Assembly (NCBI GenBank): GCA_950295325.1
Contig: OX485807.1
Coordinates: forward strand, 31,841,666 to 31,901,665
Direction: 5' to 3'
DNA length: 60,000 nucleotides
Origin: Polytrichum commune
Taxonomy: Eukaryota; Streptophyta; Polytrichopsida; Polytrichales; Polytrichaceae
Part shown: positions 49,817 through 60,000 of the stretch, piece after piece
Numbering within the stretch: the stretch's first letter is position 1
Layout: each line of letters starts with the position of its first letter
Notes under the pieces: generated by a model
Databases searched by the model: none
What the model was told of the DNA's origin: nothing
What the model saw: the letters and a program-made list of their open reading frames with translations, nothing else
Position numbers and translations under genes: made by a program

Positions 49817-49825
49817 GTTTTATAG
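49817..49825 (-). promoter_or_regulatory. TATA box of the secreted protein gene
   Basis: On the minus strand CTATAAAAC (TATAAA at 49818-49823) is preceded by TGGCA and followed by CCCACC. Transcription would be expected to start about 30 bp downstream, near 49785-49790, giving a leader of about 90 bases before the ATG at 49694. Confidence 0.7.
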
Positions 49826-50245
49826 TGCCAGAGAGTCCATCAGCATGTGATGCGGCACCATCCATATCAACGGCTGCTATCCATGTCAGCACCATCCTCC
49901 GTACCTTCGCTCGAATGATTCTTGAATTCAATGTGGAGCCGGTTCTTGCGGCGCATTCCACATTCGGCAAATCGACAGAATGCAACAACTGGTCACTCAT
50001 CAAAATATTACGCAGCTCATTAAGAAACGTCAAGTATCTGGAGACTGGAATTCCCATACTGGAAGTTTTGACGAACCTGCTCATTACTATCAGCCACATA
50101 GAGCATTACCGAAGCTAATCACAACTTATTAGCGAAGTTTCGGATCTGCATGCATGGCAGCTTCTGCACCAGATGTTTATATCTAGATTTTCCTGAGTGA
50201 ATTCTCATTTCAATCTCAGCAGACCCTGGTGCTCACGACAAATTA

Positions 50246-50778
50246 GGGCCGCTTTACACTTAGAGGCCGGGCCAATTCGTTGTGTAAGAGGCTTGAAATC
50301 CTCATTTGTGATTGGTCAAAAGGCTCAAATCGGCCCCAACCCCTTTACATCTAGAGGCCGGGCCGATTTGGTGGTATGATTTTTTAAATTAAAAAATGTA
50401 TGTTATGACACGGCCCGAGCTCGTTGAATTGGGTGCACCCAAAATGGAAGGCCAATTCTTGGCCTAGAGGCCAATGTCATATTCCACTAAAAAAATCTTC
50501 TTAAATAAAGTATAATTTTTTAAAGTGAACTAGATCCATTGGATTATGTGGAATCTAAAGGCTCTATCTTAGATTATGCTACATCCGTTGGATTAGGCTA
50601 ATTTTTTCGAATCAGCTTGGCTTCTTGGCCCGAGGGCCTTTACATATGGGAAAATTGGCCCCCGGTATAATCTTATTATAATGTGTAGTAGAGGCCGGCC
50701 TCCAACCCAAAAAAGGCTGAAATTTTGTGCAATCGGCCTCAAGGGAAATTGGCCCGGCCTCTAGGTGTAAAGCGGCCC
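50246..50778. mobile_element. PIF/Harbinger (Tourist-like) MITE, 533 bp
   Basis: Flanked by TTA on both sides (50243-50245 and 50779-50781), the target duplication of PIF/Harbinger elements. Terminal inverted repeats of over 30 bp start GGGCCGCTTTACACTTAGAG; the right end is its near-perfect complement. A second, partial copy of the terminal motif lies inside at about 50335-50372 (CCCTTTACATCTAGAGGCCG), suggesting nested insertion or internal duplication. No transposase is encoded. Confidence 0.88.
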
Positions 50779-50781
50779 TTA

Positions 50782-51076
50782 GAATTGGCTCATCTGCACT
50801 AAATCGTGGATATGCAGACATTGATGAATGCCTTAATTATCCAAGAACATCTTTATCAATTCTACCTTGGCCTCTAGCTCCCGAAGCGCTTATATCGGCG
50901 CTGCTCTTAAGAATGCTGATCTGGATGCCACCTGCCCCAGCTGCGCTCTGACTGCTGATCTGGATACCACCCTCACCAGCTCCAACATCAACCATCGGGA
51001 CAAGTGTGTTGTGGATCCTCCCGGTGTGGCTGGGGTATCATTGGTTGACCTTAAACCCTGGTTAAATCCTCAGTAG
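50782..51076. other. Spacer between two transposable elements
   Basis: A GC-richer 290-bp stretch. One frame contains ADIDECLNYP, which recalls a calcium-binding EGF module, but the following cysteine pattern is absent and no exon structure can be built. I therefore call no gene. Confidence 0.4.
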
Positions 51077-52169
51077 CAGGGCTGTTTTTTCACAAAGTTT
51101 TTACCCGTCCACGTCCCAAAACCTCGAATTGAAAGGCAAAAAAAATTGCAACCTGTCCCAAAACCGGTAATTTCAAAACCAACCCGTCCATGGAAAGGTT
51201 GAAGAAAAAACAACCCGTCCCAAAACCGGTAATTTTTAAACCATCCTGTCCATGAAAAGGTTAAAGGAAAAAAACAAATCAATAAAGATAACCCGAAAGA
51301 TGTCGGCATGTGATTGGTGCACTTGCCACTTGGAAACAATAGTATCTTACTATCTTCGTTCATTTCTGCTTTTTTTATTATAAATTTATAATTACCAATT
51401 TGCCAGCCTGCCACTGCCCCATTTTGTCTGTTTGTCCACAAACTAGTTCAGAGAAGCTGAACTAGACTCAGTCACTCAAACTCAACCGGTTCATTTGAAA
51501 CTAACTCGAATTCAAGAAGTTGGAGAGTGCCGCTGGAACAATCTCCTCCTGCAATCTTGAACTTCAACAGGTGTTTTCTCAAACTCAACCGGTTCATTTG
51601 ACGACTGCAATCAAGTTATCTCTCACCGGTCTCTCAGTTGCTTTAGCTTTCAGTTGCATATGTTTGATTCATTAGCATCCTAAATCTTGAGAGTCTTATT
51701 CCTCTCTTTTGTTGTGGGTTGAGTGCAGATTCGAGGGCTATGCAGGAAATTTCTGTCAATTCGAGTTAAACCCTAGCAAATTGCAGGGTTGAGCTTGTAA
51801 GTTGTTGGGTCAATGTATGAGTAGATATTCAATTGTAATCTTTGACATTATGTTAAAAAGGTTCTAAATTTTGTGGTTGATGAATTAATGTATGCAGGTG
51901 AATCAAGCACTTCAAGATTGATAGTTTGATTGGGTATTAGTGGTTTGATTGCATTATGCTTATATTCACATGTCATATATGACATAACGTAATTGATATT
52001 TGTACCATTTTTTTAATTTAAAAAATGTTATTTTTAGAACCTGTCCAAAGTGAATTTGACACGTCCCAAAACCGGTTCATTTTCTAAGAACCCGTCCACT
52101 GGAAATGTTTTTTTTTATGAACATGTCCCTAGACATGTTAGGGGCCTTGTGAAAAAACACCCCTGTTGA
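51077..52169. mobile_element. Candidate hAT-like non-autonomous element, 1.1 kb
   Basis: The left end CAGGGCTGTTTTTTCACAAA and the inverted right end (CTTGTGAAAAAACACCCCTG, ending near 52165) match with few mismatches. TCAGTAG flanks both sides (51070-51076 and 52170-52176), an imperfect target duplication. Just inside both ends are repeated blocks of CCCGTCC, TCCCAAAACCGG and GGAAAGGTT; the left side has two tandem units of about 60 bp. The middle carries CTCAACCGGTTCATTTG twice, a motif shared with the element at 36682-36907. Confidence 0.7.
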
Positions 52170-52176
52170 TCAGTAG

Positions 52177-53890
52177 ATTGATTGACTTATAAACACTTCA
52201 ACTCAAGTATGTACACCATTTATGATATGTAGTGTCACTTACTCTTTGTAGTTACGCAATGTTATATATTTTTTTGCTAAAAGTGTGAAATTTTTCCCAT
52301 TAAAGTCCTTTATGTTGTATTATATCCATATAACTTATCTAAATTTTGTTGGAGATTTAAATCTATGATAAGAAGTTGTAGCACACTCATTTTCCAAATA
52401 ATAAGTGACACTTAATTCCATGAACGGTGTAGTCATTCCAACAACGGAGGCACTCATCAATCATGTCCAGATATCTATCAATGTGAGTAAGGTACTTAGA
52501 ATTGTCTATTGCGGCCATTTTGAGCACCCGTTGAGCACTATGGTCCCTTACTTGACCCAAACAAGTTCTTCAGTATTTAATTTGGATTAGCAACTACGAT
52601 ATGAGAACAACAATAGGTATCAATGTCAACTCCTAGCAAAGCAAACATAAATGTAAGTAGACCCCTTCGCCCTCAAGCCTCTTTGCCTTCTTTCTAGGGT
52701 TGGCTTTATGTATGGGTCCATAGGACAAATTACCTCACCTTAGGTGTGTGGGGATGTGGTGGTGGCAAGATTCTAAGGGGCGGTGTCGTGATGTAAATAC
52801 GTACACTATATAGATGTGTACGTATTTAATATTGCATTGTGATTCTTGGTCTTGGAGAAAAATAATAAAGAATAGAAGTAGATTATTTTTTATTTTTTTT
52901 ACTCATAGTTTATTTTAGTTATCATTACCTAAAGATAGAAGTGGATAGAAGTTGCTTACCTTTATGTTTACTCATAGTTACTCTTAGTTACCTTTACCAA
53001 ATGATAGAAATAGATTACCTTTTTATTTACTCATAGTTTATTTTTGTCTTTTAGTTATCTTGAGTTACTTTGGACCAATGGGTGATTAGAAGCCATGTGA
53101 TGAGGATAAGAGAGAACTTTGTCTCTCGCATGGATAGGGAGAGGTGATGAAGGAAAGAGGTTATGTGATTATTGTGGGAGGGAAGTTGTTGAGAGAGAGA
53201 AGTGGATTCGAAGCTCACGGTGTGAGTTGTTTTGAGAAGAATATGAAATAAAATACGAGGGATTTGTGATTCATGAGAGATCTCACTTGTTGTTTTGGAA
53301 GTTAGCAATCAAGATTTGTGCTTGTTTGAGTGGAGGGAAGTCTGTTGGTTCTTAAAAGAAGAGCTGAGACTTCGACCGACCATAGAAGACGGACAGATTA
53401 AAGAATTGAAGGCTTCAAGACTCGAATGTGTGGTTGCTTGTGGCACGTTGTCTTTTTCTTGTGTGTGTGATTCCAAGCCGGTTTTGGAGGCTAGTTGCAT
53501 TTCATTTCTGCATCGTAATTTGTTTCCTGTGTGACAACGAAGTGGGATTAATCACCCACAAGGTTGTTTTCTGTCGTTCCCACTGGTGAGGCGCGATTGC
53601 TGGTCACTGTGGGTTTGAAAGTTTAGGAGCCAATCTTTCGGACGTCAGCTCGTGTTCTGACGTCCCGTTTTACCCGTCCGAAGCCCGTGGTTTCTTATCA
53701 CACTACCCTTACCCTTTATCCATATAGAGCCGCAACAGGATAGGTCGACGGGAAAGAGGTTGAAGATTAGAAGAAATTGAAGAAATTGAAGACTAGAAGA
53801 CCGGAAGATTCGATTGAAGATTAGAAGATTCGACGGGTCCGATAAAATCTAGTTGCAGCCAGAAGCCCAGCGCTTTCCCAAGGCGGAACC
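52177..53890. other. Intergenic, possible decayed retroelement
   Basis: No gene is supported. A 12-bp perfect hairpin (AAATACGTACAC at 52795-52806, complement at 52816-52827) precedes an AT-rich stretch of repeated TTACTCATAGTTTA and TTACCTTTA words (52880-53060). A purine-rich tract of GAAGATTAGAA and GAAATTGAA units lies at 53757-53840. This could be an LTR-like relic, but I found no matching second LTR, primer site or polyprotein. Confidence 0.4.
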
Positions 53891-53899
53891 CTCTCTACC

Positions 53900-55095
53900 C
53901 GACAGCGGTTTACACTATGGACCATGAAGTTGGACCAGGGCTTTGCAAGGCAACTGATTGGCTCTTGAAGTTGTCCCGGGACAACTTCGGTTTACACTAA
54001 GTAAAAAATGGCAGAGGGACCATGGAGGTTGAGGTCCCCAAAATATAATTTTTAAGGCCTAATAAATGCACTAACATGGTCCAACAGGTTTTGTGGTGAG
54101 AGAGGCAAGAGAGGTGGTCTGGTAGGAAAAGGGCAAGGGCCCATGTCAGAGAAATGCCATTTCAAGAATGTTTTAATGAATCTTCCTTTTATGTGCCTTA
54201 ATTATATTATAGCCCATGAGACATACCAGCACTATCTTGCCCTACCCCTTAAACCGGCTTACACGTGTTTCATCAAACAACGCGGGACATCAAGAACTCA
54301 AGAATTCAAGTGCGGATTTGTTTTTTTGGTCTACCAGCTGAAATGTTTGGAATTTGGGGGTGTGTAATATACCGTTGGAAAGGTCTTAAAAATACCTTTC
54401 CAAGGGTATATTACATGCCCTCAAATGTTTAAAAACTACAGTTGCAAAACAAAAAACAAAAATACGTAGTCGTTTAGTGACTGGTGATCAAAAGAAGTGC
54501 AATGGGAAATCTTCTAACATTAATTATCAAAGAATTGAAATTTAGTGTTGAGCAAGGTTGGGTGGTAACAACATTAGATATAATCAAACACTAAATATCC
54601 TATTTAGTGTAGTGACAACACAAGGTACATGTCACATGTAAATTACATTGAACATGTACAAATTGAATCGCTCATTTTTTTTGTAAAAATTGTTGTGAGA
54701 AGATTTGCAAGCCACATCTTCGACACATTTAACAAGAAGTGAAGACAGTTGAAGCCCAAGAGATGACAAGAGAATGATCAAACTTTAAGGCAAAAAGAAG
54801 AAAAAACTAAGTGACAAGATAAGTGAAGGCATGCGTAGGCAAGTGAAGGCAAATTGAAGTCAACAAAATGGTCAAACTTCATTTTTTCCCAAAACTGCCC
54901 TTTTCGGGCTTATATCAAAAAAATCAGCACATCCACTTCTTGCCACATGGTCATTCCTCTTGGTCCACATTCAATTTACACCTAGTGAGGGGCCCAACAG
55001 CTTTGTAAATCAAATTTTTAAGAACTCGGACCATGAAATGTAGACCATGAACTCGTACCGCGGAATAAGGCATCTTCCGTGGGACGAGTTCATGG
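53900..55095. mobile_element. Candidate element with GGTTTACAC ends
   Basis: GCGGTTTACACTATGGACCA at about 53904 recurs inverted at 55066-55094 as a near-complement (GGTCTATGGTGTAAACCGCC), so the pair could bound an element of about 1.2 kb. The right end borders TAA and would suit a PIF/Harbinger insertion, but the left end is degraded. Inside are a 22-bp perfect palindrome (53967-53988, centre CCCGGG), a hairpin at 54362-54414 (GTAATATACC with GGTATATTAC) and a strong hairpin at 55032-55091 with a TAGACCATGAACTCGT stem. More than one nested foldback may be present. Confidence 0.5.
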
Positions 55096-58000
55096 TCTAT
55101 GGTGTAAACCGCCCCTAAGTATTGTTTGTGGAATGCATGCGTCCCCAACCACTACCACCCCCCCCCCCCCCGACCCCCCAACTCTTCGGCCGTGAGGGTG
55201 ATGAGGAGGAGGGGGGAATATTTAATAAATGTTTGTTGGATGGTGGTGTTAGGGAATATGCCATGGCAACATGATGCGAGGAGGTGCGGCCAAGTTTCCA
55301 CATTGCATGGGTTGCAATTGCATGAGGAGCGGGAGATGGATGGGAATACTTTGGGCCAAGAGATATGCTTTCAACAATTTCCCATGCTCATGTACTTTCA
55401 CTATAAATTATTAAAAATAGGATGAGACCTAATATAGGGTATTATTCAATTTAATATAGCATCATTTCTATGCACATGTTGCATTATAAATTCTTTATGA
55501 TGCCCTACAATATCATGTATTACTTTCTTAGAACTACATATAGGGTAATGTATTTAGGATGGTACAAGAAGAAGAAGAAGAACTCCGGTCTCCGGAGGAG
55601 GCCGGAGTGAATAAAGTGTTTGTTCGTAGAACACCCTAGGCCATGCCTTACAGCAGTGGCGTTAGATGTAAAACTACTTCGCCCTTTGCAGGACGTAGAC
55701 ACTATATTTAGTAACCAATGATAAATTTCGGTAGCTAGTTATTATGTATGAGCCTTGTTTTGGGGTAGTTAGTGGGGGGGGGGGTCTGTGTTGGGTTGGA
55801 GGTATTGTTTATTTATGCGGGGTCTTGGAGATCATTAATAGTTTGTCGATTTTCTAGCCTTCGTTTGTGGACTAATATGGAGTGTGCATATTGTGTGGCG
55901 ATTATGTTAATTTGTTTAAACGTGTTTTTGATTTTCGTGATGGGGATTGTGAGCATTGTTTCCGGTTTTTTCATTGATGGGATATTATGTGTTGTGCCTC
56001 TTGCTCTTGCGTCTAGTACCATGAGTGGGGCTACATTCCAACCCTTTGCTATGATGTTGTTTATGAGTGGTTGGTATTTTGTGATTTTTTTGTCTAGGGT
56101 TTCAATGGCGAATCTATCATTGAAATATGTGAATTCGATGAACCGGATGGTACAAACCTTATAGAGGATCTTCCATGGGATGTACATCTTGTTGTTATGG
56201 TTGACGTTTATAGTTTAGGAACTTTAGACATGATAGGATATAGATATCAAGCTAAATCACCAATGAGGGTTTGGGTACTTTGGAAATGTTAATGGTGTAG
56301 TTTTCAATGCTATTTTCCCTCTTCAATTTGCATTTCTAAATGCAAAATTTTATTTTGCCCTTGTGAGCACATATTTGTAAATGCAATATCATGACTTGAC
56401 GTGTTTTTTTTTGGTTCCCCTGACAACTTCAACTCTTAAGTGTTTTTGTATTGTTTATTGGTGTTCTTTTGGTTGTGTTATTGTTCATCATGTTGTATCT
56501 CTATCATTGTTTGGTGCCTTGTAGTAAGGTTTTTGCTATGACCGAAATAAACCAAAACCCAGGGTACAAACTCTCAAGGAAGGTTTTACTAGTGTCTATT
56601 ATAGGCATTTGTCACATCATAGGTCATCAATCAGACAATAGGGTTGCTATCTTCACTCTAAAACATCACTCAATCATCTTTTACTCTCTTTTCTCTCAAG
56701 GTTTCCTCTCATTGTTTCTCATTCAGTAGGGTATGTGTGTCAGTAACTGTAAGTTTCCATCTCATCATGAGATTATAGAACAATTAGTCTTTTGAGAACA
56801 AAAGTCTTTGAGTATCACAATTTTCTTTGGTAACCATAATGCATCTTCAAATCACAACAATTTCCTTCATTAATTGATCAATGTTAATTCCAATGCAAGA
56901 CGAATTGTTTATTTCTTAATTCCAAGATTTAATCAATACTCGCAACTTATGCAACTAACAATAATTATCAGGATCAAGCTATAGTCTTGATTGCCCTGCA
57001 CAACCTATAATAACAACAACCAGGGTGACACACAAATTTTTTTTGATATGATCAGCTCGCACTTCATAGTCAAAGATTAAGTATCTAGACTATGTAAGCA
57101 TATAAAACTCCTAATTAAGTCTATGACAACTTATGCCTAAATTTCCTTAATAATCCAAAGTTTATCCTATCTCAATTCGCTTAATTCATCTCACTTTCTT
57201 TGTTCCCTATTAATCAAGTGATTAGAGTTAATTTCTTATCACATTCAGTTGATAGGCTTCCTTCATTAGACTGACTTAACATCTTTTACTACTCCCAGCC
57301 TATAGTGTTTACTGTAAATATAGTTGTAGTTTATCTGTACCAATTCTCTTCTCTCCTCCTGTTACCCTCTCTCATTGCCTCTCACATGCTTCAACAATGG
57401 TCTATAGTTCCCCTCTTAGGTTAACGCTAGGCCTCTTGGCTTCCTCCCTCTCTCAAGGTTGCCCTTGCTGGCACTCAACAATACTCTTCATTTATCATCT
57501 ATACCATCATACGATGGCTCACTTTGTCGCTCTTTGTCAGTCAAAGGTTATGCCTCTCAAGGCGTTACAGACTATAATCTCTCTTTCTATATATAATCAT
57601 TCCATCACTCTATGCCAACAGTTTAAGCTTTCTCGCTTTCTCTAATTTGGTTAACCCTCTTTGTTCATAGTTCGACTTAATTTCTTATCTTTGATTTCTA
57701 TCTCTCGGTCCGAAGAGGGTTTTCACTCAAACAATAGTTTTCTCATACAACAATCTTTGCACTCTTGGTTCACCATTCCGGTTTGCTTAACTATATGGAG
57801 GAGTTCATGCTTAGACAATGGTTACACAATGTTCAATTTCTTGTAGCAATAGTCTTCGCTCCTAAATTCACTCGTCGATCCCTCGTACATTCTTGATCTT
57901 CCGACTTTCATTTAATTTCTCATCATTTGCTTCTCCCTCTCTGAAATGTCACCTTCTCCTCTCTTAGGTTGATCAATATTCTATCCGTTTTTCTTTAATT

Positions 58001-59124
58001 TCAATCACTTCCCAACTGCTCACTCTCGCAATTTTGATTCACTCGGTTTCTCTCACAACTTCAGCCTTCGTCAATAGCAGTCACAACAATAAACAATGGT
58101 TTTCTGATCTTGCATTTATGCAATCCAAACAAACAAATAATTCGACCAAACTTCGGCCATTAAAAATAAATATCATTCAAAATAACAATGTACTTAACAA
58201 ACTTTAGTATTCCCACAATCATTGCGATGATTACTCAATTTACAAAGGAAATGGTTTAACTATTATCCTCGCCCGCTCTTGGTGCTGAGGGAAACAAGCC
58301 TATCAGTTTAACTATGCGCTCAACAAATTTAAGAGATTGTCTGCCTATCTCTCTCCTGCCAACCCTCTTAGCTCGGCTAGGAAGATGGTAGTCACTGTAG
58401 CTAACTATGGGCGCCTAAGCCCACGCTAATAATTGTAACTACCTTCCTAGCCTATAATTCAATTATTTTCATCTATTCGGATGAAGCTTCATCCGACTCT
58501 TACTATCCCCCCATAGTTAAACTATTTGGCCAAAAATTCGGCTCACATGCCTCAATCCCTTGTCATTATTATATTCCATCATTTATTGACATACTTAATA
58601 ACATAAGGCAACCCAAGTATTATGTTAATGGGTTGCCCATATGTTGCTAAGCATGTTGAGGAAGGGTGCTTAAAACACCACACATACAGTGATTTCAAAC
58701 AACACCAAAGAGGCATATGTTGAATTAACATAGGGTTAAATTTAAATGAAAAAAAACCTAAAGTTAAAACTACCGAAGGATGCCAGATATTGGAACAAAG
58801 TAGAATTAGAAGGAAAAATCAAGGTATGAAAAAAAGAATATAATTAGATAAATAACCTCTTCCAAAAACATTCTTCAACACACATATATACATACACTAT
58901 GAGATAGTGAAGTATATGGGTTCTCATGTATTTGCCATTTCTAAATTTCAAAGTTTGGGAAATTTGAGAGGGGTTTATTGAGGGTTGTTTTCAGAAGGAT
59001 GCTTGGATGTGCTATGGTTGAGAAGCTTGTTGGAGGTCCATTTATGTATGGAGGGGTGTTTGGGAAATGTGGGCGTTTTTAGTCAATGTTTGTGAAGTAT
59101 TGGGGGAAATGTGTTGAGATTGTA
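55096..59124. other. Intergenic without genes
   Basis: About 4 kb with no convincing coding signal. A run of 14 C lies at 55158-55171 and 11 G at 55774-55784. A GAA repeat precedes CTCCGGTCTCCGGAG near 55570-55600. A 20-bp perfect palindrome, TCGGATGAAGCTTCATCCGA, is at 58477-58496. The stretch 56.8-58.5 kb is T/C-rich on the plus strand with many CTCTC words, but no protein family emerges from it. Confidence 0.5.
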
Positions 59125-59545
59125 GATAGGTCACGGGGAGGTCACTTCATTGTCAAGTTGACACCACGTGCGGACAAAGTTTGCTACCCCTATATTACAT
59201 GCCATATATAATTTTAAAATTTATGATATTTTTTCTACATATACATAACCATTGATAGTATCTTTTGTATACTTTTTTGAAATTTTTAGTCATCTTTATT
59301 TTTTTTAGTAAATTTTTCAGTCCAATTCTGTGTCATTCTAGTTAGAAATGGTATGTTTTATGAAAAAAACAAATCATCAAATTTAGTTACCACTTTTAAC
59401 TATGTCATAGGTACTGTGTATATCTACTCATGATAAAATTTTGATAAAATTTTGACGCATTTTGGTGGTGCAACTTACCAAAAGAAGATTTTTTTTTTGG
59501 CCGCACGTGGTGTTCAACTTGACAATGGAGTGATCTACCCGTGAG
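59125..59545. mobile_element. MITE with long inverted repeats, about 415 bp
   Basis: The left end contains TCACGGGGAGGTCACT, CATTGTCAAGTTGACACC and ACGTGCGG (59131-59176). The right end carries the inverted series CCGCACGTGGTGTTCAACTT, GACAATGGAGTGATC and TACCCGTGA (about 59500-59543). The arms span about 45 bp with few mismatches. GATAGG flanks both ends (59125-59130 and about 59544-59549) and may be a target duplication. Superfamily is not assigned. Confidence 0.78.
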
Positions 59546-59549
59546 ATAG

Positions 59550-60000
59550 GTCCATTACAAAATAATTTACTAATATGGAGAAAGTAGGGAGAGGGGTGGA
59601 ATATGTCAAATGGGTCCTTGTTAGTCAATACATTCGGTTTTATGGATCCGTATTTACTGAGTTTGTCAACTTTCTAGTTCCATATGACATATGTGAGCCA
59701 ATATTTTAATCATTCGTATTGAGTGGGGGTGTCAGGCAATGCGTGTTAGGATGTTTGCAAGATAGTATTGATCTAGATTGTAGCGGTGGCGCTGGCAATG
59801 TTGGGATGGGGAGCTTTTATAATTGCGGAGTAGGTAGATGGAGACAAGGTTATCAGTTTATACTATATATGGTGAGGTGGGTTGTAGGATTGATGTGCCT
59901 CATTGGATTGCCATGAGTTCAACATGTAGAATGTTTTGCTGACCAAGAAGTCTCTATGGACGTAGTGGATTCAATGACCAAGCCATTTTTAAATATCCTT
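59550..60000. other. Window end, no gene seen
   Basis: Contains a short G/T-rich stretch with a plus-strand open frame of about 65 codons at 59719-59916 that shows no family motif. I treat it as non-coding. Confidence 0.4.

Noticed and set aside
50782-51076. A possible EGF-like calcium-binding module (ADIDECLNYP)
   Set aside because: Only the first few residues fit; the remaining cysteines and glycines of the module are missing and no exon context exists.
52784-53710. A possible solo LTR
   Set aside because: No matching target duplication, second LTR, primer-binding site or polyprotein could be found; the evidence is only texture.

Overview
The window is nuclear DNA of a land plant. Spliced genes with GT-AG introns encode plant-type proteins with organellar leaders, and most of the rest is AT-rich intergenic DNA with small transposons, decayed genes and microsatellites. 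Gene family style and the transposase relic suggest a seed-free plant (bryophyte or lycophyte), but I cannot fix the species; this is a low-confidence inference.

Five intact protein genes are supported. In order they are: an intronless transcription elongation factor TFIIS (4342-5451, +); a divergent pair of mitochondrial genes, cardiolipin synthase (8 exons, 12158 to 8147, -) and the ubiquinone O-methyltransferase COQ3 (9 exons, 13831-18116, +); a triple CCCH zinc-finger protein of the At1g32360 type (2 exons, 28041 to 25263, -); and a small secreted, cysteine-containing protein of unknown family (49694 to 49254, -). For the three spliced genes I placed every exon boundary by hand. All phases close and no internal stop appears.

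Three large relics explain much of the space between them. A decayed hAT-superfamily transposase lies at about 19.4-21.5 kb (-). A GH3 amido-synthetase pseudogene with a nonsense codon and at least three frame breaks lies at about 33.2-34.5 kb (-). An SMC5-like pseudogene that keeps its intron positions but carries stops and a frameshift lies at about 40.7-44.2 kb (+). The SMC5 relic sits between inverted copies of a GC-rich repeat (37.7-38.3 kb and 44.4-44.8 kb); a third, truncated copy lies at 46.1-46.4 kb. Around these are rearranged direct duplicates of two further decayed segments.

Small DNA transposons are abundant and several have clear ends: a Tc1/mariner/pogo-derived element with 25-bp perfect terminal repeats and TA duplications (2619-3137), a hAT-like element with a perfect 8-bp target duplication (42743-43238), a PIF/Harbinger-like element with a TTA duplication (50246-50778), a CACTA-ended 78-bp foldback (22959-23036), a two-copy family (8473-8707 and 36945-37315), and others near 36.7, 51.1, 54-55 and 59.1 kb. 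Introns of the cardiolipin synthase and CCCH genes contain local tandem duplications.

I see no CRISPR array, rRNA, convincing tRNA, or clustered pathway, and no evidence of a new multi-gene system. The most interesting signals are the divergent mitochondrial inner-membrane gene pair, the unknown secreted protein with its own TATA box, the SMC5 relic inside an inverted repeat, and the variety of precisely bounded small transposons.
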